64,000 bases of DNA from Acinetobacter pseudolwoffii (lineage in GTDB: Bacteria; Pseudomonadota; Gammaproteobacteria; Pseudomonadales; Moraxellaceae). Position numbers and translations under genes: made by a program. Where the stretch lies: positions 310,001 through 374,000 of the forward strand of contig NZ_PHRG01000002.1 in the NCBI RefSeq assembly GCF_002803605.1. Reading direction: 5' to 3'. Within the stretch, counting starts at the first letter, position 1. Every line of letters begins with the position of its first letter. Of this stretch, positions 54,989 to 64,000 are shown one piece after another. The notes under the pieces were generated by a model that searched no databases, was not told the DNA's origin, and saw only the letters and a list, made by a program, of their open reading frames with translations.

Positions 54989-55696
54989 ATGGATCAAAAT
55001 CTTGTTCATGCTGTAGATCACACCATCACCACTCGCCATTCAGTGCGTGCTTTTTTAAATACCCCCGTTAGTACAAATACCTTAAAAGAGATTTTGGCGG
55101 TGGCCAGTCGCGCACCCTCAGGAACCAATACCCAACCTTGGAAAGTGTATGTGGTAACAGGTAAAAAGCGCGATGAACTCGTGCAACGTGTCTGTCAGGC
55201 CCAAATGCAAATCTATGCCAATCCCGAGCTGGCGGAACAATACCAAGAAACCTTTGCCTATTATCCTGAACAATGGCTCTCGCCGTTTATTGAACGTCGT
55301 CGTGAAAATGGTTGGGGCTTATATGGTTTGCTGAATATTCAAAAAGGTGAAAAGGAAAAAATGGCGCGTCAGCAGCTGCGTAATTTTGAATTATTTGATG
55401 CACCGGTGGGACTGTTTTTTACCGTACATCGTTCTTTGGCGATTGGTTCCAAAATGGATGTTTCAATGATGATCCAGAATGTCATGCTGGCCGCAAAAGC
55501 CCGTGGCCTGGATACTTGCCCGCAGGCTGCCTGGAATCATTTTCACCCGATCGTGCTTGATCTGGTCGGCGCACCTGATGATGAAGAGCTGGTCTGTGGC
55601 ATGGCCTTGGGCTATGCCGATACAGAGCAGATCATTAACAGCTTTATTACGCCGCGTGTCCCGGTAGAAGAATTCGCTGTATTTATTGATGAGTGA
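54989..55696 (+). CDS. Nitroreductase family protein
   Basis: A 235-residue FMN-dependent oxidoreductase. FMN-binding region TTRHSVRAFLNTPVS near residue 14, the SRAPSGTNTQPWKVYVV stretch near residue 40, and the C-terminal PQAAWNHFHPIV and GMALGYAD segments. It reduces nitroaromatics or quinones using NAD(P)H; the physiological substrate is unknown. Confidence 0.92.
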   Translation: MDQNLVHAVDHTITTRHSVRAFLNTPVSTNTLKEILAVASRAPSGTNTQPWKVYVVTGKKRDELVQRVCQAQMQIYANPELAEQYQETFAYYPEQWLSPFIERRRENGWGLYGLLNIQKGEKEKMARQQLRNFELFDAPVGLFFTVHRSLAIGSKMDVSMMIQNVMLAAKARGLDTCPQAAWNHFHPIVLDLVGAPDDEELVCGMALGYADTEQIINSFITPRVPVEEFAVFIDE

Positions 55697-55775
55697 TTGA
55701 ATCAAGGCTGAGTCTATCGACTTGGCCTTATTTTCAGATCTTTAGATTTTATCTGGCCAGAGCCAGATCAGGCAT

Positions 55776-56993
55776 TTATTCATGTTTGAATACTGGCAGC
55801 TCAAGTTGACAAATTGCCCAGACGGCAATACAAACAAAAACCAGCATAATCAATGCCATATTTAATAAAGCATTCCAAACCAGAAAATTTAGTAAAAGCC
55901 CGCCCAATAAGCCACAGACAAATTGCATACTGCCCATAATCGCGCTAGCAGTTCCTGCACGTGCACCCTGCTTCGCCATAGCCAATGCCATAGCATTCGG
56001 GCCAGTAAAACCGATCGACGCCACCACGACAAACATGCCTAGCAAGACCAATGCAATAGAATCTACATCCAGATAGCCAAGCAATACTAAAACGAAAACA
56101 CCCACTAACTGTAGAACAATGCCGATTTTAAGGCGTTGCAATATCGAGAAACGTCCGGCCAGACGTTTATTCAAGGTCGAAAATAACATGATCCCGACGG
56201 CATTGGCACCAAAGGCATAGGCAAACTGCTGCTCAGTCAGTTGATAACGATCCATCAAAATGGCCGAAGATGCACTGATATAACAGAACATCACCGCACT
56301 GGAAAAACAGCCGGCATAAAGCGGATGTCGAAAGCTTTGATCCTGAAAAATGCTACGGTACAAACTTAGAACCTGTTGAACGCTCAGCTTGAGACGGCGT
56401 TCTGGTTCCAGAGTTTCTTTAAAGAGAAAATGTACACAGGCCAGACTCAGCAGACCGCAGCCCATCAGCACCAAAAAAATCACATTCCATTCATAAAACA
56501 TCAACACCCAGGCCCCCAGACTCGGCGCGAGAATGGGTGCAATCGCGGTCACAATCATCATGCTGGCAAAAGCCTGAGCTGCTGAATGCATATCCAGACG
56601 ATCACGAATGGCCGCACGGGCCATGACCACCCCGACACAACCACCCAAGGCCTGCAGAATCCGTGCAGCGATCAGACTCCATTCATCCTGTGCAAACACA
56701 CACAGCAGACTTGCCACAATGTATAAACACAGCCCAAAATACAGCGGTGGTTTACGCCCAATCCGGTCACTGATCGGCCCATAAATCAGTTGCCCCACAG
56801 CCAGACCGAAGAAGTAAGCCGGCAAGCTATTCGAGACCATTTGAGTACTGACGCCAAAATCTGCTGCCATCGCCGGCAAGGCAGAAAGATACATATCAAT
56901 GGATAAAGGCCCGAGCGCACTCAGCGCCGCTAGCAAAACAATCCAGGACATGGCATAAGGTGGTTGTACGATTTTATTCGATGGCATAAGCAT
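55776..56993 (-). CDS. Bcr/CflA-family MFS drug exporter
   Basis: A 405-residue MFS protein with 12 membrane segments. Bcr/CflA signature: SIDMYLSALPAMAADFGVS near residue 28, GQLIYGPISDRIGRKPPLYFG near residue 67, and RILQALGGCVGVVMARAAIRD near residue 110. It exports drugs or sulfonamide-like compounds by proton antiport. Divergent from the FUSC gene. Confidence 0.92.
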   Translation of the reverse strand: MLMPSNKIVQPPYAMSWIVLLAALSALGPLSIDMYLSALPAMAADFGVSTQMVSNSLPAYFFGLAVGQLIYGPISDRIGRKPPLYFGLCLYIVASLLCVFAQDEWSLIAARILQALGGCVGVVMARAAIRDRLDMHSAAQAFASMMIVTAIAPILAPSLGAWVLMFYEWNVIFLVLMGCGLLSLACVHFLFKETLEPERRLKLSVQQVLSLYRSIFQDQSFRHPLYAGCFSSAVMFCYISASSAILMDRYQLTEQQFAYAFGANAVGIMLFSTLNKRLAGRFSILQRLKIGIVLQLVGVFVLVLLGYLDVDSIALVLLGMFVVVASIGFTGPNAMALAMAKQGARAGTASAIMGSMQFVCGLLGGLLLNFLVWNALLNMALIMLVFVCIAVWAICQLELPVFKHE

Positions 56994-57050
56994 GAAGATT
57001 TAAAGCGCTAATATGCAGACAAGTTAACACAGTGCATAGTATGATTTAAC

Positions 57051-57078
57051 TTGAAATGAAATTTTATAAACCTACTAT
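57051..57078 (+). promoter_or_regulatory. Promoter of the FUSC gene
   Basis: TTGAAA (-35, 57051-57056), a 16-base spacer and TACTAT (-10, 57073-57078). Transcription would start near 57085, which rules against a translation start at 57085. Confidence 0.6.
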
Positions 57079-57132
57079 TTTTCATTGGCATATTCAGATT
57101 CACCTGTAAGACTGCAGTATAAAGGACGACCT

Positions 57133-59307
57133 TTGAAATCTTGGCTCACTCGTCTCAAGCAAACCACCTATAATACGACCTTGATGTATAACCTGCGTAT
57201 GATGACGGCATTTGCAGGTACCGCCTTTGTTCCCTATTTTATGGGGCAACAATTGATGACGATTCCCCTGACTTTAGGTGTGGTCGCAGCCGGTTTAAGC
57301 GATATTGATGACCGCTTTTCGGTGCGTATTCTCAATCTGCTGTATACCTACATGGGTTTCTTTATTACTGCGGTTGGCGTTTATCTGCTCTATCCTTATC
57401 CGCCGCTGTTCGCCTTGGCCTTGATTGTTTCTTGTATTGGCCTGATTCTGCTTGGCTCCCTTGGCAGGCGCTATGCCACAATTTCTTATGGCTGTCTGGT
57501 GGTTTCCGTCTATGCCATGCTGGGTGTCGAACTGTTCGATGAATGGTATAAGCAGGCCGGCTTGCTGGTCATCGGTGCGATGTGGTACGGCATTCTGTCG
57601 ACACTCAGTTTCCTGGTCTTCCCTGCCCGGTTGGCACAAGACAAGCTTGCCACCTCTTATGCTTCGCTTGGTGACTTTTTATATGCCAAGTCCAATCTGT
57701 TTGATGTGGACATGACCCCGACCAGTTATCAGCAGAGCATGATTGATCTTTCTCTTGAAAATGGCAAACTGATTGCCATTTTTAACGAAATGAAAACGGC
57801 GCTCTTGACCCGTCTAAAAGGCGACCGTGGGCAAAAAGATACCCGTCGCAGTCTGCAATATTATTTTGTGGCGCAGGATATTCATGAACGTGCCGATTCA
57901 GCCCATATTGATTATCAGAAACTGGCCAAGATTTTCCAGCACAGCGACATCCTGTTCCGCTTTCAGCGCATCATGTCGATTCAGGGCAAAGCCTGCAAGG
58001 ACCTGAGTGAAAGTTTGCTGCTGCGCAAGCCTTATGTACATAACAAACGCTTCAAGCATGCTTTTGACAATCTTCGGCTGTCTCTGGAGAAATTACGTCA
58101 GGATCAGCATTATGATCAGGTCTGGATTAATGCTTTATTTTCACTATTTCAGAACCTGAAATCGATTGATGCCCAGTTACGTAACCTGGAAACCGAGCAA
58201 AGTATCAAAGCCGAGCGTTTTAAACATATTGAAAACCAGCTCAGAGATGATGACCTGAAAGGCTGGGACGACATCAAGGTTCGAATTAAACAGCATCTCA
58301 CTCCAGAATCGGTGCTGTTCCGGCATGCCATCCGCCTGTCGATTGTGCTGCTGATCAGCTATATCTTTGTACAGGTCAGCAATATTGAATATGGTTACTG
58401 GATTTTATTAACTGCACTGTTTGTCAGCCAGCCAAACTTTAACGCCACCAAGCGGCGTTTACGTCTGCGGATTGTCGGTACCTTGGTCGGTATTATTTTC
58501 GGTTATGCCATTTTATATTTTGTACCTTCTGTCGAAGGACAATTATTACTGCTGGTGTTCAGCGGGATCTTGTTCTTTGAATTGCGTAGTAAACAGTATG
58601 CCCAAGCCACGGCCTTTATCACGATTCTTGCCTTGATCAACTTCAATCTGGATGGTATGGGCTTTGCTGCGGCTATCCCGCGGATGATTGATACCCTGAT
58701 TGGCTGTGCCATTGCCTGGTTCGGGGTCAGCTTTATTTTCCCGGACTGGAAGTTCAGACGTTTGCCGCGCAGTATCAAACGCAGCTTGCAGGCAGAAGCG
58801 GACTATTTAAGTGAAGTGATCGAGCAATATAAATCGGGGCGTAATAATGGCCTGAAATATCGGATTGTGCGCCGTGCTGCCCACAATACCGATGCAGAGG
58901 TGGCTTCACTCATTTCGACCCTGGCCACTGAACCGGATATTGATCCGGTACAAAAATCGCTGGCCTTTGAGTTCCTGTGTCTGAACCATACCTTTATCAG
59001 TTATATCGCCGCGCTGGGTGCGCACCGGGGAAGAATTGAGGATCAGGACATTCTGAATTTACTGGATAATGCATTAGAGAACATTCGCGGTGCATTATTA
59101 CGAGACGAAACGCCCGATTTAAGGGCGCAAAATATGATCGTCCATATTCGTCAGCGCCTGTCACATGATCAGGAACAAGATCAGAAATCTCTGATCATTT
59201 TGCAGCAGCTGTCTTTAATGTTCAGTATTTTAAACCAGTTGAGCCAATTGAAACAAAGTTTGAGTCATGAGCGTGATGAACAGGCAACAGAACTCGGTTC
59301 ATTATAA
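57133..59307 (+). CDS. FUSC-family (YccS-like) inner-membrane protein
   Basis: A 724-residue protein with two membrane blocks (about residues 20-160 and 395-535), each followed by a cytoplasmic helical domain, the layout of YccS/FUSC transporters such as AaeB. The start is a TTG six bases after AAAGGA; an upstream TTG at 57085 sits at the predicted transcription start. The substrate is unknown. It precedes a YcxB-like gene by 85 bases on the same strand. Confidence 0.88.
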   Translation: MKSWLTRLKQTTYNTTLMYNLRMMTAFAGTAFVPYFMGQQLMTIPLTLGVVAAGLSDIDDRFSVRILNLLYTYMGFFITAVGVYLLYPYPPLFALALIVSCIGLILLGSLGRRYATISYGCLVVSVYAMLGVELFDEWYKQAGLLVIGAMWYGILSTLSFLVFPARLAQDKLATSYASLGDFLYAKSNLFDVDMTPTSYQQSMIDLSLENGKLIAIFNEMKTALLTRLKGDRGQKDTRRSLQYYFVAQDIHERADSAHIDYQKLAKIFQHSDILFRFQRIMSIQGKACKDLSESLLLRKPYVHNKRFKHAFDNLRLSLEKLRQDQHYDQVWINALFSLFQNLKSIDAQLRNLETEQSIKAERFKHIENQLRDDDLKGWDDIKVRIKQHLTPESVLFRHAIRLSIVLLISYIFVQVSNIEYGYWILLTALFVSQPNFNATKRRLRLRIVGTLVGIIFGYAILYFVPSVEGQLLLLVFSGILFFELRSKQYAQATAFITILALINFNLDGMGFAAAIPRMIDTLIGCAIAWFGVSFIFPDWKFRRLPRSIKRSLQAEADYLSEVIEQYKSGRNNGLKYRIVRRAAHNTDAEVASLISTLATEPDIDPVQKSLAFEFLCLNHTFISYIAALGAHRGRIEDQDILNLLDNALENIRGALLRDETPDLRAQNMIVHIRQRLSHDQEQDQKSLIILQQLSLMFSILNQLSQLKQSLSHERDEQATELGSL

Positions 59308-59392
59308 TTTGGATGATTTTGGAACAATATACTCACTGAATTGGTACAATTAATGCTAAACTTTTTACAGTTTTAAATCTGCTAGTTTCACT

Positions 59393-59953
59393 ATGACCGC
59401 GAAAAATTTATACGCTTATACCCTACAGCCTGTGAACTATGAAATTTCAGAAGCCGAGCAGCGTCATGCTCAGCTGGTGATCTGGCGTAGTACCAATAAA
59501 ATTGGCATGAAAGCATGGCTGATCATGGGTGCTGTTGTTGCACTTTCTATTCTGGGCCTTCTGCTTCTCAAGAACTATTCAACCGTGTTCTGCTGGGTGG
59601 CGATTGCCTGTGTGGTGTTGTATTACCTGATCCGTACCTTTGGTCTGGAATGGTATGTTAAACGCAAGATGAATGAATTTCCGGTACAGGAAATCAAAGG
59701 TGTTCGTCTGGGCGTACAACCGCACGGCATCATCATGCGTCAGAAAATGGGCATGCAGGAAGGTGTGGGTGCGATCAGCTGGAAAGACATTTATGAATGG
59801 TACAACACACCAGAATTCATGTTGGTCAATTTCAAGGTAAAAGGCCAGCAAGGTGCTTATATCCTGCCTAAACGTCTGGACAGCAAAAACTTTTCTTTTA
59901 ACACGATTCGTAAGCATCTAGAAGCAGAAGTTGGCGCAGCCAAACAAATCTAA
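59393..59953 (+). CDS. YcxB-like membrane protein
   Basis: A 186-residue protein with two membrane helices (about residues 42-80) and a C-terminal YcxB-like domain: GVQPHGIIMRQKMG, ISWKDIYEWYNTPEF and YILPKRLDSKNFSFNTIRKHL. The domain's W-x-x-I-x-x-W and F-x-x-I patterns are clear. Function unknown. Own terminator downstream. Confidence 0.8.
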   Translation: MTAKNLYAYTLQPVNYEISEAEQRHAQLVIWRSTNKIGMKAWLIMGAVVALSILGLLLLKNYSTVFCWVAIACVVLYYLIRTFGLEWYVKRKMNEFPVQEIKGVRLGVQPHGIIMRQKMGMQEGVGAISWKDIYEWYNTPEFMLVNFKVKGQQGAYILPKRLDSKNFSFNTIRKHLEAEVGAAKQI

Positions 59954-59971
59954 ACTTGTACACGTTTCAAC

Positions 59972-60006
59972 AAAAAACCTCCTGCCCCGGCATGGAGGTT
60001 TTTTTA
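59972..60006 (+). terminator. Intrinsic terminator after the YcxB-like gene
   Basis: AACCTCC/GGAGGTT stem with an inner TGCC/GGCA pair and a T run. Confidence 0.9.
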
Positions 60007-60023
60007 ATCCTAAAACAATAAAT

Positions 60024-60060
60024 GATAATGAGAATAAATATTATCCTCAACACCTATAAT
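60024..60060 (+). promoter_or_regulatory. Fur box and promoter of the PepSY reductase
   Basis: GATAATGAGAAT followed by ATTATC (60024-60045) matches the Fur hexamer array. A TATAAT -10 lies at 60055-60060, so the box covers the -35 region, the arrangement of iron-repressed promoters. Confidence 0.7.
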
Positions 60061-60123
60061 TCAGTATTAAAGTTCAGTTATAATTTGCCCACTTTTATAA
60101 AGCTCACCCTTAATCTGACGACC

Positions 60124-62703
60124 ATGTTTAAAAAAACATTTTTCCAAATCCACTGGTTTCTGGGGATTACAGCAGGTTTAATCCTCTCTTTGATGGGCGT
60201 CACTGGCGCAATTTATTCCTATGAACAACAAATCTTAAAATGGATAAATAACGACAGTTATACGGTTCAGGTTCAGCAAGGTGACAAACTTACGCCTGCT
60301 CAGCTGTATCAGCATTTTCAAAATACCACTCCTGAGATGAAGATTAACAGTATTAGCGTGGCACAAGATCCAAGTGCTTCAAGTACTGTAAATATTGCCA
60401 AAGAGGGAGCACGGCGTGGTCATAACATCCTGATCAATCCCTATACTGCCGAAGTTTTGCCTGAGATTAAGGGTCGAGAATTTTTCCAGTTTATTCAGCA
60501 ACTGCATCGTAATTTAACGGTTGGCCCGGTCGGCAAACAGATTACCGGTGCTTGTACTTTAATGCTGATTTTTTTCGTCTTGTCCGGTCTTTACCTGCGC
60601 TGGCCAAAACGTCATTCGATCAAGCAATGGTTCTTTGTAAAACCCAAGCTGAAAGGCCGTAATTTTATCTGGGATCTGCATGCTGTTGTGGGAACCTGGG
60701 TGGTGATTTTCTACCTGATTCTGGCTTGTACTGGTCTGTACTGGTCCTATGACTGGTGGCGTAGCGGGATGTTTAAAGTTCTCGGCGTTGAACGTCCACA
60801 GCCTACCATGCAAGCCAATGCGGGCAATAATCGTGGTGAAGGACGTCAAGGTGGCGAACGCGGCCCACGTGGTGAAGGACGCGAAGAAGGCATGAATCCA
60901 GAACAGATTAGCCGCGCGCTAGATTTGAGCTGGACTGGCTTTAATACTGAATTTTCAGATAAATATTCCACAGTAACCTTTAATCTTCCCAAAAAACCCG
61001 ACGGCAGCATGCAGCTCAGCTTTGTCGATCCGGTTGCCCAACATGAACGTGCGCGGAACAGTGCCACTTATAATTACCAGACAGCCGAATTTACAGAAGT
61101 TGAGCTCTATGAAGATAAAAAGCTCAATGAAAAGATCATGAGCAGCATGTTACCGGTGCATCGTGGCAGCTTCTTCGGCCCGATCTACCAGTTCTTTGCC
61201 ATGGTCGCAGCCTTGTTAATGCCATTATTCTTTGTGACAGGCTGGATGCTGTATCTGAAACGTCGTAAACAGAAGCGCTTAACGCTGGCAGCACGTCAGG
61301 GTGCGACTTTAGTAAACCTAGATGAAAATTCCAAACCGTGGCTCATCGCGTATGCCTCACAAACAGGTGTCTCAGAACAACTGGCTTGGCGTACAGCAAC
61401 TGCCCTGCAGGAAGCACGTCAACCGGCAACAGTAAAAGCGGTACAACAACTGACGCTTGCCGATTTACAGCAAACTGAGCAGGTATTATTTGTTGCCAGT
61501 ACTTATGGCACAGGTGAAGCACCTGATCTGGCCTCTTCTTTTGAGAAAAAAATCCTGTCTGGCAAAGCTGATTTGCGGCATTTAAATTATGCGGTGTTGG
61601 CGCTCGGTTCTCAAGAATATCCGGATAGCTATTGCAGTTTTGGTCACCGTATTGACCAGTGGTTGCAGCAAAATGGTGCCCAGCAGTTATTCACTACCAT
61701 TGAAGTGGATAATGCCAATAATGAGCACATCCAGCAATGGAATACTGCACTGGCACAAGTAACTCGCCTTGAACTGCAAGCCATGGGTATCGATAAAACC
61801 TTTGATCAGTGGACACTGACTCAACGTGAAATCCTCAATCCAGGTAGTCTGGGTGCTCCTGCCTTTAATATCGAACTGATTCCTGAGCATGAAGCAATCT
61901 GGCAAGCAGGTGATATTGCCGAGATTCAGCCAGCTAACAGTCCGGAACGTATTCAGGCATTTATGCAACAACACAATATTGCTGCCGGCACACAAGTGCC
62001 TTCTATGCAGCAAAGCATTGAGCGCGCGCTTTGGGATCGTGATCTGACTCAGGCAGAACCTTTTGATTCAATGGATCAGCTCCTCAAGCAATTACCGGCT
62101 TTGGCATCACGTGAATACTCGATTGCCAGCATTCCAAGTCAGCAAGTCCTGCGTCTGGTGGTACGTCAGCAAGCTGATGCGAATGGAAATCTAGGTCTGG
62201 GTTCAGGCTGGTTAACCCAGCATGCCGCACTCAATGCACCGATTGCGCTACGCATTCGCAGCAACGAATCGTTCCACCTGATTGATGATAACCGTCCGAT
62301 CATTTGTATTGGGAATGGTACCGGTATTGCTGGTTTAATGAGTCTGCTCAGCTCCCGTAACCGTCAGGAATACACCCAAAACTGGCTGATCTTCGGTGAA
62401 CGTCAGCGTGAACATGATTTTTTCTTTGCAGAAACCATTCAGGCCTGGTTGCAAATGGGAACCCTGAAACGGCTGGATCTTGCGTTCTCTCGTGACCAGC
62501 AGGAAAAAGTCTATGTGCATCATAAATTACGGGAACAGGCTGAAGAGCTGAAAACCTGGGTTGCCCAAGGCGCAGTGATTTATGTCTGTGGTAGCATCAA
62601 TGGCATGGCCAGTGATGTCGATCAGGCCCTGACCGAGATACTTGGTGAAACGCTGCTCGATCAATTACGTCTGGATGGCCGTTATCGCCGTGATGTATAT
62701 TAA
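60124..62703 (+). CDS. PepSY-TM / flavodoxin / FNR-type reductase fusion
   Basis: An 859-residue inner-membrane protein. The N-terminal PepSY-associated part has about four membrane helices (FFQIHWFLGITAGLILSLMG at the start; FVTGWMLYLKRRKQK near residue 370). Then comes a flavodoxin domain (IAYASQTGVSEQLAWR; ASTYGTGEAPDLA) and an FAD/NADPH-binding FNR domain (REYSIASIPS; CIGNGTGIAGLMSLL; VYVCGSINGMASDV), as in sulfite reductase flavoprotein. It probably reduces ferric siderophores after uptake. A Gly/Arg/Glu-rich insert occupies about residues 231-258. Start ATG 60124 by family; Fur box upstream. Confidence 0.9.
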   Translation: MFKKTFFQIHWFLGITAGLILSLMGVTGAIYSYEQQILKWINNDSYTVQVQQGDKLTPAQLYQHFQNTTPEMKINSISVAQDPSASSTVNIAKEGARRGHNILINPYTAEVLPEIKGREFFQFIQQLHRNLTVGPVGKQITGACTLMLIFFVLSGLYLRWPKRHSIKQWFFVKPKLKGRNFIWDLHAVVGTWVVIFYLILACTGLYWSYDWWRSGMFKVLGVERPQPTMQANAGNNRGEGRQGGERGPRGEGREEGMNPEQISRALDLSWTGFNTEFSDKYSTVTFNLPKKPDGSMQLSFVDPVAQHERARNSATYNYQTAEFTEVELYEDKKLNEKIMSSMLPVHRGSFFGPIYQFFAMVAALLMPLFFVTGWMLYLKRRKQKRLTLAARQGATLVNLDENSKPWLIAYASQTGVSEQLAWRTATALQEARQPATVKAVQQLTLADLQQTEQVLFVASTYGTGEAPDLASSFEKKILSGKADLRHLNYAVLALGSQEYPDSYCSFGHRIDQWLQQNGAQQLFTTIEVDNANNEHIQQWNTALAQVTRLELQAMGIDKTFDQWTLTQREILNPGSLGAPAFNIELIPEHEAIWQAGDIAEIQPANSPERIQAFMQQHNIAAGTQVPSMQQSIERALWDRDLTQAEPFDSMDQLLKQLPALASREYSIASIPSQQVLRLVVRQQADANGNLGLGSGWLTQHAALNAPIALRIRSNESFHLIDDNRPIICIGNGTGIAGLMSLLSSRNRQEYTQNWLIFGERQREHDFFFAETIQAWLQMGTLKRLDLAFSRDQQEKVYVHHKLREQAEELKTWVAQGAVIYVCGSINGMASDVDQALTEILGETLLDQLRLDGRYRRDVY

Positions 62704-62719
62704 GATGAACTGATATACT

Positions 62720-62747
62720 AAAAACCGGGCGCAATAGCCCGGTTTTT
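62720..62747 (+). terminator. Intrinsic terminator after the PepSY reductase
   Basis: AAAACCGGGC-GCAATA-GCCCGGTTTT stem followed by T. Confidence 0.92.
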
Positions 62748-62798
62748 GAAAATACAAAAGTAATAATAAAAATATGAATAAGAAAAAAGGAAACTTGG

Positions 62799-63593
62799 AT
62801 GTTCAATCAACTTAAACGAAGTCTCAGTCTGATCTTTGGCTTGATCCTCTGTATCAATAGCGTCTGGTTACTGAATCAGGATCAAAGGCATTTTGGTATC
62901 ATGCTGTCTATCATCATTGCTGTGGCACTGATCCTGTATGCCCTGCTTTTTTCATCTATTCAGCGCTGGAAACAAAATTCTCGACTCAGAACATTGTTCT
63001 GGAACAGTCTCTGGGGCGGATTTTTATTCTGGATCATCAGTGTCGCGGCTTTCTTCGCTTATATCCAGATGTCGATTAACTCAAATATTCCTGCACAACC
63101 GGCTACAGCGATTCTGGTATTAGGTAGTGGGATTAACCAGGGTCAACCCTCACCCATCTTAAAAAATCGTCTGGATACTGCAGCAAAATATGCAGAACAA
63201 TATCCAGATACGTTGATGATTATGACCGGGGGACGAAATTTCCGGGAAAGACAAAGCGAAGCTGAAGTCATGCAACATTATATTCATATGACCTATCCGC
63301 AGCTCAAAAACCCGATTCGCGTAGAAGATCAAAGCAGAAGCACCCAACAGAACCTGCAATATTCTCAGGCGATCTTGCAACAACAGAATATTGATCGAAA
63401 TGAGCCTATTGTGATTGTGACCAACGATTTTCATAGCCCGCGTGCCCGTGCCATTGCCAGACATCAGGGCTATCAGCAAGTGATCAGTCTGAGTGCCAGC
63501 ACTCCTCAGAATGCTCGCTACCATTCATGGCTACGTGAATATTTTGCGTTGATTAATGGCTGGCTGCTGAATGAATATTCACTGTTCCAATAA
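62799..63593 (+). CDS. YdcF/ElyC-like (DUF218) membrane protein
   Basis: A 264-residue protein with three N-terminal membrane segments and a C-terminal DUF218 domain: AILVLGSGINQGQPSPILKNRL, MIMTGGRNFRERQSEAEVM, EDQSRSTQQNLQYS and IVIVTNDFHSPRARAIAR. These are the conserved nucleotide-like binding motifs of the ElyC/SanA/YdcF family, tied to envelope maintenance. AAAAGGA lies seven bases before the ATG. Confidence 0.88.
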   Translation: MFNQLKRSLSLIFGLILCINSVWLLNQDQRHFGIMLSIIIAVALILYALLFSSIQRWKQNSRLRTLFWNSLWGGFLFWIISVAAFFAYIQMSINSNIPAQPATAILVLGSGINQGQPSPILKNRLDTAAKYAEQYPDTLMIMTGGRNFRERQSEAEVMQHYIHMTYPQLKNPIRVEDQSRSTQQNLQYSQAILQQQNIDRNEPIVIVTNDFHSPRARAIARHQGYQQVISLSASTPQNARYHSWLREYFALINGWLLNEYSLFQ

Positions 63594-63617
63594 ACAAGCT
63601 ATTTAACAACAAGAAAA

Positions 63618-64000
63618 TTAATTTAAACGAATGTGTCTTGGCAAAGGCATATCCGGATTTTTAAAAAGTTCCGGCTTTTGCACATAGATCTGATACAGAT
63701 AATTTTTGATATCCAGTAATAATTTTTCCGGTGCCACCAGAATATTCTGCCCTTCTGGCGTCAGATCAAGAGACACAATGGTACTTTCCTGACGTAAAAA
63801 CGGAATCACTTTCTCTACAAAATCCTTGAGACCAATTTCCTGAATATCGTAATTCACCCAATTGTCTTTAATCAGCAGACGAGCCAGACCTTTACTGTGC
63901 CAGCAAGCAAATGCACGCTGTCCAGTAGGGGTCGCACACAAAGCCCAGCCATCCTGATAAAGCGCAAAAATGCCGGCATTCGCGACAATCGATTCAATAT
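63618..64000 (-). CDS. DUF2750 family protein, N-terminus cut by window edge
   Basis: The minus-strand frame stays open to the last base. Visible sequence includes IVANAGIFALYQDGWALCAT and FACWHSKGLARLLI, then WVNYDIQEIGLKDFVEKVIPFL, matching DUF2750 (W-x-L...F-x-x-W-x-S...I-x-L-x-x-F). About 127 codons are visible; the first few residues lie outside. Function unknown. Confidence 0.8.
   Translation of the reverse strand, partial: IESIVANAGIFALYQDGWALCATPTGQRAFACWHSKGLARLLIKDNWVNYDIQEIGLKDFVEKVIPFLRQESTIVSLDLTPEGQNILVAPEKLLLDIKNYLYQIYVQKPELFKNPDMPLPRHIRLN

Overview
The window is chromosomal DNA of an Acinetobacter species (Moraxellaceae). The strongest evidence is a complete adeI-adeJ-adeK RND efflux operon, whose proteins have the lengths and N-termini typical of Acinetobacter. 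An Acinetobacter-type RpoD of 627 residues, moderate GC and housekeeping neighbours (panD, lipB, serS, cysG, lolA, rplU-rpmA, ispB) agree. The species cannot be fixed from sequence alone. I see no rRNA, tRNA, insertion sequence, prophage or CRISPR array. Genes are cut at both edges: panD at the left and a DUF2750 gene at the right.

Layout. 1-7.7 kb: end of panD, a DUF2157/DUF4401 plus GDYXXLXY membrane-protein pair, a LysE exporter, a DUF1289 protein, trhO, a DedA protein, a YecA/YgfB protein and a small acidic protein. 7.7-14.6 kb: rpoD with a long leader, a YbeD-like protein, lipB, an SCP2-like protein overlapping an iron alcohol dehydrogenase, and a PuuP-like permease behind a leader rich in inverted repeats. 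14.6-21.4 kb, all minus strand: a secreted protein, trmL, a 59-bp tandem repeat array, cysG, serS, a lipoprotein, lolA, rpmA, rplU. 21.8-31.6 kb, plus strand: ispB, a large membrane protein of the so-called site-specific recombinase family, a PAP2 phosphatase and adeIJK. 31.6-41.6 kb: two UPF0145 proteins and assorted accessory genes (DUF2505, hydrolase, GNAT, 7TM-GGDEF, FKBP, MgtC, YaeQ, COG0523 GTPase, Ala-rich secreted peptide). 41.9-52.8 kb: mhpA-like hydroxylase, GST, LysR, MFS with its own TetR, thioesterase, a 58-residue small gene, patatin lipoprotein, chrA, AGCS symporter. 52.8-64 kb: gltS, a 900-bp gene-poor stretch, nitroreductase, Bcr/CflA MFS, FUSC transporter, YcxB-like protein, a Fur-box-preceded PepSY/flavodoxin/FNR reductase, a YdcF-like protein and the cut DUF2750 gene.

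The genes work as separate small units: information processing (rpoD, serS, L21/L27, trmL, trhO), cofactor supply (pantothenate, lipoate, siroheme, polyprenyl chains), envelope traffic (lolA, DedA, PAP2, patatin, FUSC) and export (AdeIJK, two MFS, LysE, ChrA). Most units end in clear intrinsic terminators, which I list.

The most unusual structure is the tandem array between cysG and trmL. It has three identical 59-bp units flanked by progressively decayed ones, and its last unit runs into the cysG stop codon. Next in interest are the two palindromes in the leader upstream of PAP2-adeIJK, the inverted repeats before the PuuP-like gene, and palindromic operators at the TetR and COG0523 promoters.
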